From Dillenia suffruticosa (Eukaryota > Streptophyta > Magnoliopsida > Dilleniales > Dilleniaceae), in contig JAVTVX010000017.1 in NCBI GenBank assembly GCA_033439265.1, positions 6,656,001 through 6,720,000 on the forward strand: a DNA stretch of 64,000 nt, read 5' to 3'. The position numbers and the translations under genes are program-made. Each line of letters begins with the position of its first letter. Position 1 is the first letter of the stretch. Below the pieces are notes generated by a model. It searched no databases. It was not told the origin of the DNA and saw only the letters and a list, made by a program, of their open reading frames with translations. This document shows, one piece after another, positions 51,979 through 64,000 of the stretch.

Positions 51979-54537
51979 TCACTGATATAAATCTTTGTAT
52001 CCAGAAAGAATATGTGAGACTAGAATTTCATTCCACATATCAGGAACTCCGGGCAGACACCAATGGCTACAATCAGGCACAGATGGATTGTCACTCCAGA
52101 TTCCTAAATGTGCATCACTCCGGAATGCTGTCATCGGAGTAATGTGGAGTACAGTCACAGGAACTTTCATTTTCTTCACAGTGTTTAGAACAATGTCCGA
52201 TAAATGGTACCGGTCCCTCTGTTGTGTGTATGTCAATGGAAATCGAGTCACTTTGCAGACTCTGCGTTTTGGACCACTGGTACAATTTAAGCATGATGCA
52301 TTAGTCAAATCACATATAAGCTAGGTCGTACATGATAATGAGGTCCCAAATAAGTCCTTAAGAAATGTATTAATTCACATGTAACTAAGTCAAATTCCAC
52401 AAATGATGAAGCTGCTTAGGTTAGCCTAGACTTATGGCAGCACTTTTGTAGAATCTGAAGGATTGTTTTGACTCTAAGTCTTGGAGAGATGCATAAAATT
52501 CCTCGTAAGCTCAGGTATATAGGACGACTAACCACTAAAACTATACCTCCAAGAAGTAGCTTCAAATGTCCGAAAGAATACACTAGTTCTATTTGTGTTC
52601 ATTGAATTCTCAACCCAAGATGCCCACGTGGCCACTGCTGTTCTGAAGGCAGAGGGTATTGACATGCCAAGCTTCAATTGTCCTCTCACCTGGAAATAAC
52701 CACCCCTAAGGAAGCACAAATAATAAGCATTCTAGACATGCTAATGTAAGAAAGCATGTTTATTCCAAAATAAAGGGAAAAGCAGATAGCAAGGTAAAGT
52801 TCATGTTGAACAGAGCTAAATAGCATCACAAGCTTGATTATAGCTCAGCTCACTCCAAATTGGAGGAAAATTTTTCTACTTTGAACTCTGTTTTGTACGT
52901 TCTATGCAGACATATTCTTCAGGCAAACTATAAAATTTTGAAGAATTAAAAGAAAAAAAAAAGGTGAGTAAAAGTTAAGGGAAAGTTTTCAAAAATTCTG
53001 GTATAGAGCATTTTTTTGGTGGTTTAAAGAAACAAACAAATTCAAAGGAACATCAGCTGGATCACACAATTTTGATTGCATAGAGTAATTCACTCACAAG
53101 TTACAAAGATTAATGTCCAACAACAATGAAGCAAAATAAGTACCCCCATTGACACATAAGCCGACCAACCAAAAGGAAAATTAGCATTATTTGACCCCAT
53201 CTGAACAAACCTATTGAATTTAAGACTTCTTTGTTTTCTTTCTTTTTTGGGCATCATGCTTTCCTTAGTATGATGGTCAGAGAGAACAAAAATTAGCTTA
53301 TCCATGACAAGAAAAAGACTGCTTAAAATAAGGTATCGTACACCCATAACTTGATGCTTTGTCATTCTATAAATCTTCCCCTGAAGCTATTTAACAAAGC
53401 TCAAGATATAGTCTTATATGTAGTAAGATAATAAACTCTTCCCTCTTTAACTTATTTATTTACAAATTCTACAAGTTTAATGCTAAACAATAATGAATTG
53501 TAATAAGTTGAAGGGAAATGAATATTAGATAACACTTCAATACTAGTGTCGCACAAAATTATTAATTTTGTGCATATAAAATAATGGTCATCCAAACAGC
53601 ATAAGAACCAATCACCTGTTACTATGAAAGCTTAAACGAAACTCTTAATAATACCTTAAAACATGAAGGGGGGGGGGGGGGCTGAACATGCTGACGCAGA
53701 AAGAAAACGAACTTACATTGCATGAAGCTTTCCTGGCGTCCACCACTGCCCTGTGTTAAATATCAGCACATCAGAATCAATCCACTCCTTAGCTATGTTG
53801 TCAAACCTGTCAAGCCCCAGTGTCCACTTAACCCTTCTTGGTGAATGTTTAGGCACTCCAGTAGGCAGCACCAAAAATACCGAACGATAAAAATCAATCC
53901 TCAAATTGTAGGAATCCAACCGTACACCCAAAAACCTAATCCGCTTAGTGATTTTATTTCCATTGATTTCATACACGCTCCTCTTATCCTCCACACCAGT
54001 CATGAGCAAGCATATCAACGACTCCCATTGCGTTCTACTCATGGAATCACCAACAAAAACAATCCGTTTTCCACGGAATTTTTCGAGCATTGCCTTGGCA
54101 TTAAACCTAGGTATATCACAATTCCTAGGCTTCCACCTCCATTTCCGGTAATCCCCATCTTTCCGGCCATTAGCCAAGCAATTGAACCCTTGCTCAACAA
54201 AAGGACATTGAGAGGCATGATATAAAGGATATGTTTCATCCTTGACCCAACTTCCCTCGAAAACATTGCATTGCGACTGATTGTTTGAACTCTTATTGAT
54301 TATAGGTATTGTTGCATAACTAGAAATCATGGGGTTGGAAACGGGAAATAAATATGAATAAGCATATGTCATGACTAAAAGAAAAATTATGGTAATACCC
54401 ATTATGACAACTCCATTAAATGAGTTAAAAACCCAGTTTTTACGGAGATTAAGACCAATCCCATCACTGAAATCCAAAATATTTGTACCTAAGTGCTTGA
54501 AATACTCAACCAAATCCCAGTTGGATTTGCTCTCCAT
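51979..54537 (-). CDS. Trichome birefringence-like (TBL) wall O-acetyltransferase, complete
   Basis: Three exons on the minus strand: 54537-53717, 52705-52547 and 52276-51979, all with GT-AG introns. The joined 1,278 nt encode 425 residues. It is a Golgi type II membrane protein: short cytosolic N-terminus, one transmembrane helix (about 42-64), then a lumenal TBL/PMR5N region (CNVFEGSWVKDETYPLY, 90-106) and the PC-esterase domain. The catalytic GDS motif is GDSMSRTQW (163-171) and the DxxH motif is DCSH (395-398), in SVPDCSHWCLPGVPDMWNE. Members transfer acetyl groups to xylan, mannan, pectin or xyloglucan; the substrate of this one cannot be told from sequence alone. I cannot fix the subgroup. 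A GTAAGT donor at 54,811 (minus) with a possible acceptor just upstream of the ATG suggests a 5' UTR intron. No lesion seen. Confidence 0.93.
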
Positions 54538-55339
54538 CTCAAATTCTCCGTTTGCAAGGATGTAAGTAATTTTAAGTTTATTGAACGACCAGACCGAACA
54601 TTGCTATGTAAGCATCAAAATGAAACAGGAAAGTGTAAGAAACCCGCTTCAGATTTAGCAAAATGAACACCCAATAGAAGTCGAAAGATGAAAAGAACAG
54701 TGCAAAACTTAGGAATGGAATCTGCAAAATGACAGAAACAAATTCCTCATGAACAATGTCCATTTTGACTGACCCATCTCCAATCTTATAAAATAGAGAG
54801 AGAAAACTTACATTCTTGCAATTCGGAGCAGATCAACTCGAAAAGGAGGAGGAACACTGCGCGGGTTGTGAGAAGGAAAATTGAGTGAAAATGCGAGGGT
54901 ATAATGGTCAGAATTCAGGGCATTACGGATTCCAGTGGTTGGGTTTGAAAGCAATCCTCCAACAGACAACGAGTTGCCCACTGTCGGCAACTTTTTCTGA
55001 AACCAGAGTGGTCGAAATCACGTGCACTCAACCCCAGTATACAAATGATAGAAATCCTCACACTATTGGTTGATGGAACCCAATGGAGAGCCGGAGAAAT
55101 TATAATCCACAATAACTAGCTTGAACATTGAAGCAGGTTGTGAATTCCGTCGGGTTCGATCCGGACCCGATTTGTTAGAACTCTTTTCTCCAACGGGTTC
55201 TAGCAAATGTCTTTACCGTTCAACTTCAATGTTTTCTCCATGGCAATCCAGCTAGCAAATTCATTTTTTTTTATTACTATATATACTTTTAACAATATTT
55301 CTGAAAAATATATCATAAATATTACAAAAAATCAAATAA

Positions 55340-58330
55340 ACATGAGAAAGATAGAAAAAAGTAATAGAGTTTGCAAAGAGGTAAAATATTAAAACTTTCA
55401 ACAGAGAATTATTATTTCAAAATAAATATTATTAATAAAGTCTCCAAGATAATGAAACACTACAAATATTTATAGGATCAATACAAACCCTAAAAATTAC
55501 TAAATTATAAAAAATAGAAAATTAAAGAAATCTGAAAACTAGAAAATTAGAGAAATCTAGAAACTAAAAAAATTAAGAAACTAAACAAATTAGAAAATTA
55601 GAAAATTAAGAAACTAGAGGAATTGGAAAACTAGAAAAATTAAAAACTAATTAAAACTAAGTTAATGAGTCCATTTTCCTTGCTTGAATTGATCTTCAAT
55701 AATTATTTGAAATCTGTTTTACATCGGTCCTGACATTACAAGTATTACATGATCAATACAAATCCTAAAATTTAGGAAATTAGAAAAAATTAAGAAAGTA
55801 GAAAAATCTAGAAATTAAAAAAATTAGAAAATTAGAAAAATTAAGAAACTAGAAAAATTAGAAAACTAGAAAAACTAAGAAACTAAAAAAATTAGAAAAA
55901 TAAAAAATTAAGAAATTAGATAAATTAGAAAATTGGAAAAATTAGAAAACTAAATTAACAGATCCCTTTCCTTTTTCTGGATTGATCTCACGTAACCAAA
56001 TAATTATTTGAAACATGTAGGATCTCGCTCTCCCCTCAGAATGCATCCGATAATTGGGTAAATTTGACAAACCAACCTTAAGTGCCAGATCAATGGCATG
56101 TTGAATATCTCTCATAAGAAGGAGTCTCATTGGGAGTTCATCTTAGCTTATGAAAGTCATTCAACAAATCACGAATCAAACTTGGAACATTTACTCGGAT
56201 CCAGTTGCTCCTTCTGAAAAAAAACTGCTTTAATCACTCAGACATGAATTTCTCTAATGTGCTTTACTTCTGTCATGAAATCAAAATCTAAATGAATAAT
56301 AATTAAAAAAACTCAAAACTTTATGAGACTCAAAATTTTGTTTAGAACCTAATGATAGCAAGGTAATTTTTCGTTCATCCTTCTCAAGCCGATCAATATT
56401 TTCTCGGCTATTGTGAGTTGTATCCAAATCAAACTACTAAGGCCTACAAAACAGAAAGTGGCAAGCATCCATGTCTATTATATCGCAAATTACTTCATTG
56501 ATATAATATTTACCGATAGTTAAGGGTACTTAACACCTTTTTGTCACTCTAATTCCCTCTCCCTTTATAATCCACACAATGCTATAAAGATAAGAATATT
56601 TTTCAATAGATAATTTTAAAATATCCACCAGATCTCACAAAATAATATTTTTACAACTATCACTATCAATGATTAATTCAAAAATACAATTAGAAATTAT
56701 GCACCTGGTTCAAAGTGGCACATTTCGTTATGTATCATCTCGCTTAGGGGCCAACATCACCTTTCTTACTACTAGAGTTTGCACATCTTCGTCTTCTCCA
56801 TATGGTTTACAGATCCCTTCTTCCTCATCAACAGAACTTTCGTCGTCTCCCTTATCATAATTGGCCAAATGATCTTGATGGCGTTGGAGGCAATTGTTAG
56901 ACTTATGTTCAGCTTGCCTATACTTGTAAATTTATCATCTGTTAGCTTTGAGTAATGGTTGATGTTGACTGATTTCTTCGTAAACTCCTCTGCCACATCT
57001 TTCTTTGCAAGTTCAGAATTTGACCATGTACTAATTCACGGGCTTGCCCTAGATGCCTCGCCTAAGGATTTACATGTAACTTCATTCCCGTGATATCCCC
57101 TAAACGCCATTGATTCTGCTCTCTGGGTTATATTCTGGGCTTCGCTTATGGTTAAAATCATATGATAGCCAATTTTATCACGGATCGAAGTTTCAATCCA
57201 TGAATATACTTCCCTATCTATTAACCTTTAGTCTCCATCAAATTATTCTGTGTTAATAATCGTCAAAAATCTGTGGTATATTCAATCATAAATTTTTACC
57301 CCTGCACCAATGTCTGATCTTGATGGAACAAAAACTAATCATAATCTGGAGGAAGAAATTTGGTCATCAACATCTTCTTCATCTTTGGCCAAAACCTTTT
57401 TGGCTATTTTACCAAATGCCTTCGTTGGACCTGAGTCTGTTTCCACCGTGATAAAACTCCACCTTTTAATCGATTTGCCACTTGCTTTATTTGTTTATTC
57501 TCTGGAATCCCTGCAAAGTTGAAAAACCTCTCAATTTCTACTACCCAATCTAAGAAATCTTCAATATTTAGATTCCCGTGGAATGAAGGGATGTCCATTT
57601 CAATCAAAACTCTTCTTATAGATATTGGCGGGTTGCCCTAGAGTTAGGGTTATGATCCGCAACCTCGTCATCTGGAAAATTATTCTCATTGGTCTAAACT
57701 TTACGACCTTGTTGGGGGTAACATAGGATTGACGTTAGGTCTCTAAGCAATTCTTCTAGCGCCACCTTCACCTCCTATATTGCCCTGGTTTGTCCGCAAC
57801 GTTTGTAGTTTTGTTTCTGTCTGCTCCAACCGAACAGATAGACTCTAAAGTGTAGCCGTCACGGTGTGTAACTCTTTGAGCACGTCAGAAAGAGTACTAC
57901 CTTCACTGTCTGGGTTAGCCATCACAAGGAAAAACATCGACTCTGAGACCACCTAACACAAAAGAAATAGAAGGAAGATAATAGGGTTTGCAAAAAGGCA
58001 AAACCCTAGAGTTTTCTAAAGAGAATTATTATTTCAAAAGAAATATTATTAATAAATTTTCTAAAATAATGAAACGCTACTATAGAGTGAATACAAATTC
58101 TAAAAATTAAGAAACTAGAAAAAAACTAAGAAACTAAAAAATTCTGGAAATTAGAAAAAAAATTATAAAATTAGATAAATCTGGAAAGTAAAAAAAAAAT
58201 TAAGAAGCAAGAGAAATTAAAAAATTAAAAAAATTAAAAAAAATTAAAAAAAAATTAAAAAAAATTAAAAATCTAACTAAAACTAAATTAACAGGTGCAT
58301 TTCTCTTTCTTGGACCGCTCTCATGTAGCC
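55340..58330 (-). mobile_element. Small Ty3-like LTR retrotransposon remnant
   Basis: Two related AT-rich flanks (about 55,340-55,985 and 57,955-58,330) share the AGAGAATTATTATTTC, ATATTATTAATAAA and AATTAACAG blocks and long runs of GAAAAATTAGAAA-like repeat. They read as LTRs, the left one lengthened by internal duplication. Just inside the right one, on the minus strand, TGGTCTCAGAGTC resembles a tRNA-Met primer-binding site. Then comes a gag start (MANPDSEGSTLSDVLKELHT) with stops, and the gag signature MDIPSFHGNLNIEDFLDWV (57,404-57,607). A degraded zinc knuckle (RQAEHKSNNCLQR) lies near 56,890-56,920. No reverse transcriptase or integrase is present, so about 2 kb of internal DNA remains: a gag-only derivative. 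Confidence 0.75.
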
Positions 58331-58589
58331 CAATCCACATCACGAATAAAATATTAAATAATATCTTTAAAATGCCGTTTGTCTTAAATATTATTACATT
58401 TTGTCCCTCATTTACTATATTTTATACTCCGCCCCAAGAATTTTTGGTTTTGCCCCTCTTTGTTGCTTCATTGACTTCCATCGCCCTCCTCACGGAGTTA
58501 GCCTCTTCCCAGTTTCCTGATTTAGCATTGATGTTAGAAAGGAGGACAAAGGTTGAAAGATTATGTGGTTCCAATTCAATTTAGTTTCT

Positions 58590-59005
58590 GTGCAGCTCGC
58601 CTCCCTGGCATGTCATCACCATGAAAACTAGAGGCACCCAGTAATGTGGTCCAAATCATGGGATCAGTTTCAAACTTTTGTTCGTCAATGAAGTCCTCTG
58701 CTTCTTTGAGAAAGCCCCGACGCCCAAGAAGATTAACCATGCATGCATAGTGATCCATTCTTGGTTGTATGGCATATGTACCTATTGACCATAGAATCAA
58801 AGATTTGATGTCCTTCAGAGATTCTTCCCGCGTGACTTACACGCCGTGAGATAAGAACACAAACGAGTGTAACCATCGGGCCGTACACCTTTTTGCTTCA
58901 TCACATCGATGATCTTCAGTGCAATATTTGCATAGCCATTTTCTCACAAGTCCAACAATCATCGAGTTCCAAGAAACTACATCTAATTTGTTAATCATCT
59001 CCTCA
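58590..59005 (-). pseudogene. Pentatricopeptide repeat (PPR) protein pseudogene fragment
   Basis: The minus strand reads, across frame breaks, LDVVSWNSMIVGL, then GYANIALKIIDVMKQKGVRPDGYT, then GHQIFDSMV, then IQPRMDHYACMVNLLGRRGFLKEAEDF and DPMIWTTLLGASSFHGD. These are the repeat and E-motif phrases of PLS-class organellar RNA-editing/processing PPR proteins. At least three frameshifts and a stop separate them, and only the C-terminal part is present. Confidence 0.85.
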
Positions 59006-61691
59006 ACTGCAGAGGGAGAGATGGAGGTTTAGAGAGAACAGAGAGTAATCAGGATTGGAAGAAGGAGAGGAAAGAATTAAAAAAAAAAAAAAAAAAAAAA
59101 AAGCGCTGCATCTAACGGACAGAAATAAGTCATGAAATGGACGCTCAAGAGGAAACGAGATCTAACCATCCAGTTCAGGCGGTTAAAGATTAGCGGCTGA
59201 GATTTTACGCAATCCGATGGCTAAGATCATTTACTTGAAATAAATGGCTCAGATCAAGCGGTGGAAGGATTTTTAATCCTTTTCTTATATGCATGCTGAG
59301 ATTTTTTTTTTTAAATTTATGGAACAAAATAAATAGAATTATTACAAAATTTAAATATGATAGTTAAGAAATTAAAATAGATTAAATGTATAAAATTAAA
59401 TAGATTCGAAAAATTACAGGAAATCTTAAGGCTAAAATTTAAGTTAATTTTAGCCAAAAAGATTGGCCTTCCAAATTGTAAAGAAATTTAAATCTAGGGG
59501 TTTCCAAAATTAGAAACATTGACCTAAGAAAAAAATTTAAAATTCAAAAAGAAAAAATGAATATATAAAAATGCAATCCATGGCCCTAAACACAAATATG
59601 GGTACACACAAATACACAAAGGCATCTATATATACCAGGGTTATTACACAGTCTCTCTTAATTATCCTACATATCACTTGTTATCCAACTTACCATCACA
59701 AATAATAATAATAATAATAATTTAAGATATATTGATACTACTTTCATTAAATTTTTTATTTTATTTACTTCAAAAAAGGCGCAGAATTGGTCAAAATCAT
59801 AAGTTTCACATTAGTTGCATCCAGGCCTAAACGCACGTCTTCATAATTGTTAACTCCGAAAGCAATCCACCAACGCACGTCTTCATAATCGTTAACTCCG
59901 AAAGCAATCCACCAACGGATAGTAAATCTAATATAATAGAGTATTAAATCTCTTAATCAAATTTTATATTTAAAATTTGAGAAAGAAAAATTATCATCTA
60001 AATAAAATTCTTATATATATTCAAATTAAATTAATTAAAATATAATTTGAGTATTAATAATAAAAAAAAACCCAAAAATAAAAACAAAAACACTCTGGAG
60101 GCCTTCAGGGGTTGATCCTCCCACGTAAATCCCTACAAAAAGTACCTTTGAAAGTAACATGCCATTTCAATATTTGATTTTGATTGGTGTAGTGAGTAAA
60201 TCATTATGTTTTTTTAATTAAAATTATGAATTTGAGTCACGAACTAAATATAAAATTGATTACATAGGGAGATCATCATCTCTTAAAAGACATTTTAGTT
60301 GGGTAGATCTGAATTTGAATTTGGATCGAGTCCGAGGGTTAAAAAAAATATATATTTGACTTTGGCAGCCAAGAGACATCAATGATGGTACTTAAGGCGG
60401 TGCTATACATTCAGAAAAGCAAGTCCAACTGGGCTGTCATATGGGCTTGAACAGGGAGAATAAGGGAAAGGGCCATAGAGAATCAGCATCAGACAAGGCT
60501 CCCATATGCCCAAAATGGAATGTAGATATCCCCCTCGATGGAGCAGTTGATTATCAGCCCATAAAATTCATTTAATCCAAACAGAACAACAAATTTGGAA
60601 TATTTTGGTAAATGGTATTGGTTTTTCTTTAGAAATTTGATGGTTCCTTAGCTATGGACCATTTACCCAAAAAAAAAGATTATTCTCTTATGGTTGCATG
60701 TCTCTTTCATGTCATGTGCAATGCTTCACATGTAATAATAACATATTTTTTATCGACGGTCAGTTAATACAATAAAATATGACGTTAGATCTCTTAACTA
60801 ATATCTCTAGTTTGACTCGCGACTTGGGTCATTAAGAGAGTAACTCCTTAAATAGATCATTATAAATTTTAAATCGAATTAATCATTCAAAATACCAATT
60901 ATTATAATATAAAAATAAATAAATAGTCGTAGCGTTCAAGCACAGTTGGATTGCCCAAGTAGATGGGAGGACAACGATTTGAAAAAGTCATCGGAGAAAC
61001 TTAACATCTGATTCAGATTTATTTTTTTTTTAAATCATATCATCTTTGAAGAATTATAAAATCTTTATATCTACACTACTAAAATTCTGATAATTTAAAT
61101 CGAATGTACAAAAACATTTAGTGAATAATATTAAACATTAGCTCCAGATTCTTAGCATAATTCAAGTCAAACAACACGATAATCTTTTTAAAGTGGCTCA
61201 CAAGAATTTATTACCAAGTAAACTATCTATATTTGTCCATCCTTTTGGTTTCCTACTCCATTTTTTTTTATTTTTACATAGAAAATATTTGAATTTAAAA
61301 TCTTTGAAGAAGAAAAAACATAAAATGAGTAGAGTTATAATTCATCGAAGACGTTTGCTGATTTGTCGTGAACATCATACACATCTCTTTTGACTTTGGC
61401 GGATGAACCTTTCCACAAATAGTAATAGAACCAACGATATAATTATATCTTCCCATCAAAACTTTTCGATTACTTCTCACAACGCATCGTTTTATTTTAT
61501 GCCAAAAGAGAAGAAAACCAGTGCATGCTCAAACTTGGTGGGTCTCCTCCCAAGACCAAGAGAGGAGGTTCTCAGTGTAGTAGGATTTTTCATTTTCAAC
61601 CCTTCGGATGTTTAAATAACGTAGCACTCTAGGTTTTAGAGAAGGTTTGTATCACTGATCTATTTTTTTAGTGATAAAATAAAATTAGATT
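59006..61691. other. Intergenic spacer, no gene recognised
   Basis: Contains an A tract (about 59,077-59,102), AAT repeats near 59,702-59,722 and the 42-bp duplication listed separately. Open frames of 60-70 codons near 61,193-61,615 look random. Confidence 0.5.
59831..59914. repeat. 42-bp direct tandem duplication
   Basis: Two adjacent 42-bp units starting ACGCACGTCTTCATAAT differ at a single base (T/C at unit position 18), so the duplication is recent. Confidence 0.9.
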
Positions 61692-61764
61692 TGTTGTTGC
61701 CCAGGATCAAACTGGGGACCTTTAGTGTGTAAGACTAACATGATAACCACTACACCACAGCAAC
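61692..61764 (-). tRNA. tRNA-Val (anticodon UAC)
   Basis: The minus strand folds as a 73-nt cloverleaf. Acceptor GTTGCTG pairs with CAACAAC in six of seven positions (C5-A68 mismatch). There are U8 G9, a three-pair D stem with GTGGTT in the loop, anticodon stem TTAGT/ACTAA with loop CTTACAC giving anticodon TAC, variable loop AGGTC, and T stem CCCAG/CTGGG with loop TTTGATC; the discriminator is A. It has no intron. An AATTTTATTTT tract just downstream fits Pol III termination. The TTTGATC loop (usual TTCGATC) and the acceptor mismatch suggest it may be weakly functional. Confidence 0.85.
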
Positions 61765-62603
61765 CCTCTTGTAGCTTTCCAGGTTATTAAAATGTATCAT
61801 AGGGAATAGGATTTCTTCATTTACATAAAGCCGTGAGTAACATAAAAGCTACTGTAAATGGGCTCACTCGTGGTAAATGAACAAAAGCATGTACCTCCCC
61901 CTGAAATAAATTAATTAATTAATTAATAAACAAATAAAAATCAGAAGAAAAACAGGCTAAGCAACTTCGATCTTCTAATGCAGATCTTTTTATTGCTAAA
62001 GTTCTCATTCCAAAACTATTTGTATTTCTTCCAAAAAAAAAAAAATCTAGCTAAACAAAATTGTTTTAATCTGATAACCATTTCTATATTTATAATAATA
62101 AAAAAAATCTAATTTATTATAATAATTTATTCAAATAACGGAGTATTAGATTTTAATAATTTTTATATTACTTCAAATATTTTCTAATATAGTGTCATAA
62201 TTATATTTATTTATCTTTTATATTTATATTATTTTATATTTTTATTAAGGACCATTTACAAAAATAGTGAACTAATTAATATTTGTGCCAAATACAATGT
62301 AAATGATTCATGTGATATGTACAATTATATTCCTGATATGAATTTGCTATCTTAGGGGAAAAAAAATAAAATATACTCCATTTCAGATGAATTGAATTCA
62401 AATACTCTAGGGTTGGTGTCCGCCGCTGTAGTTGATTATAAATCTGATAATATTTGCTATGATATCATCTACACCTCTCAAAAAACCTGTACTGGCAGAA
62501 GGTTGTCATGGGTCTACATTCTACGCCTTTAAGCTCTTTCTGTAGATGTTTTACCATATTAGATTGTTCCATTTCAGGTAGCACTCTTTGATCTTGTTCG
62601 AGG
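61765..62603. other. Spacer upstream of the xylanase-like gene
   Basis: AT-rich. A TTTCAGG acceptor-like site at about 62,572-62,578, shortly before the ATG, could mark a 5' UTR intron. No other feature recognised. Confidence 0.4.
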
Positions 62604-63883
62604 ATGAAGAAATTGACAGAAACTTGCACGTTGGTGTTACTAGCGATCATTTTGTTTCTATCAGGTACTTCCTTGTTGCTAAGATGGCGATCTATGTAAA
62701 CTCAATATACTATGGTTGATATAAAGCATGTGGTAGGTGTGATCTGTATATATAGAGTAATGTCTTGATTTTACGATTAATCTTTGTAATTAACACCTTT
62801 AATGTTCCTTCCACCAACTGTTGCAGGGCATCGCATTGAAGCTTCATTCTACGACTATGCTGCAACCACTGAGGTAAGGAGATATGTCATATACGATGAA
62901 ATTTTCTCTGCCGGGATTATCTGTCGTAAGATCCATGACCAACCACAATCTTTTATTGCACCCAAAAAAAAAGTAATTATTTTGGAAGTTCATGGGATTA
63001 TGAGAATTCTTTTCTAGTGCATCCTGCCAATTGACCGGTTGTATCTTGTGAGAGGATTGTTGTCTTAAAAATAAAAATAAAATAAAATAAAATTTTCATG
63101 AGATGGTTCGAGAAGATATTGCTATCATGCTTTCAGAAAAGGATTTTTCATTGCGTTCTCCCTTAAATCCTCACCAAACCTATCTTTCTTTTTCACTTTA
63201 GTGTTTGGAGGAGGCCCAAGCTGCTCAATATGGAGGAGGGATTCTATTCAATCGAACATTTCTACAAAGCAGCAGGAAATCACCTAACCATGGAGCTTCG
63301 GGAAAGACAACAATGGATGTATGTAACCAGTTTTCTCGAGTGGACTCTAAAGCGCAGCCACCAAGTTTGGACGATGATGAAACCATAGAAATTTTACTTG
63401 AAAAGGGAAAGCTCTATTCTTTTTCAGGTAGCTCTTTTCTATTTTCTATTTTCCTCATTCTAGCAGGAAATTCTTGCAAGATGATATTAAACTGTAAGGT
63501 TTTAAATTCAATTTGTGTCTTGCACGTGATCGTGAGTAGAGGGTTAACATAAAGAAAAAAATAATAAAGATATCTCGTTGTTTTTATTTAAAATTTTTAA
63601 AAGGTTTCTTTTAAAATGATGATTTTTATAAAACTATGAGCAAAAGAAACCCGATTTCCTTTAGAAAAGCTCTATTCTTAGCTAACTCCAAGGAAATCAT
63701 TTAATGTTCGTTATAGCTTGGGTTCAAGTCAGTGAAGGAAGACAAACTGTCACCGTCAAATTCGAAGGTTGCAATGGCGAAACAATTCCTGGTGGCACTG
63801 TTGTTGCACAGGCGGGATGCTGGTCTATGCTCAAAGGTGGTTTGGTTGTCAATTCCACAGAATTTTTCAAGATTTATTATGAG
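62604..63883 (+). CDS. GH10 endo-1,4-beta-xylanase, 5' part (truncated by window end)
   Basis: Four exons are seen: 62604-62664, 62827-62873, 63202-63427 and 63717-63883, all GT-AG and in one frame (167 codons). The last donor (GAG|GTGAAG) leads into an intron running out of the window. Exon 1 encodes a signal peptide (MKKLTETCTLVLLAIILFLS). YDYAATTECLEEAQAAQYGGGI then matches the start of plant xylanase proteins, and LLEKGKLYSFSAWVQVSEG, VVAQAGCWSMLKGGLVV and IYYE match their N-terminal carbohydrate-binding (CBM4/9/22-like) module. The GH10 catalytic domain, with its two glutamates, must lie to the right. The expected role is secretion to the wall and xylan cleavage. The segment between GGGI and LLEKGKLYSFS is more divergent than usual, so exon 3 deserves a check for a hidden frame error. 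Confidence 0.85.
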
Positions 63884-64000
63884 GTGAAGTGCATAATTGT
63901 AAGCAATACTTGGACGTTAGGTATATAAAGTTGTGCAACATCAGATGTTTATTGGAGGATATACAAATCATTATGAGTTTAATCAGTTTCCTCTGGCAAC

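Noticed and set aside
53845..54225. 126-codon + strand frame
   Set aside because: Antisense shadow of TBL exon 1.

Overview
The window is nuclear DNA from a flowering plant, most likely a woody dicot or other non-grass angiosperm. The evidence is AT-rich sequence, spliced genes with GT-AG introns and families such as PIN auxin carriers, trichome-birefringence-like acetyltransferases, plastid acyl-ACP desaturases and GH10 xylanases with an N-terminal carbohydrate module, alongside many plant transposons. No prokaryotic or organellar gene organisation is visible.

Layout. 1-3,090 holds a decayed LINE tail and a Mutator-like MITE. A complete seven-exon PIN6-type auxin transporter lies at 3,125-5,999 (+). 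A decayed alcohol dehydrogenase gene (ADH pseudogene) lies at 9,754-12,708 (+). From about 13.5 to 49.3 kb runs a tandem segmental duplication with three units. Unit 1 (13.5-39.9 kb) and unit 3 (41.5-49.3 kb) share the same order: acyl-ACP desaturase pseudogene, AT-rich spacer with a MITE, small one-TM TED6-like gene, RNase H-domain retroelement fragment. Unit 2 (39.9-41.5 kb) is truncated. Unit 1 was later inflated by a SINE, a 1.65-kb DNA transposon carrying a CACTA-type element, and an apparent 16.6-kb Helitron (20,357-37,002). The matching unoccupied sites survive in unit 3.

The putative Helitron is the most striking object. It has a 5' TC end, a 3' hairpin followed by CTAG, and a right flank matching the empty site. 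It has no visible Rep/helicase gene and is filled with a minisatellite family whose roughly 26-bp unit is itself a near-perfect palindrome, organised into higher-order duplications.

Right of the duplication are a further TED6-like gene (50.5-50.9 kb, -), a complete three-exon TBL gene (51,979-54,537, -), a small Ty3-like LTR retroelement remnant (55.3-58.3 kb, -), a PPR pseudogene (58.6-59.0 kb, -), a tRNA-Val(UAC) gene (61,692-61,764, -) and the 5' part of a GH10 xylanase gene (62,604 to the window end, +).

The intact genes are not an operon-like group. TED6-like (secondary-wall vessel differentiation), TBL (wall polysaccharide O-acetylation) and xylanase-like genes all relate to cell walls, but their proximity may be chance. 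Exon boundaries were set by hand from splice signals and reading frame and may be off by a base or two. Repeat boundaries are less exact.
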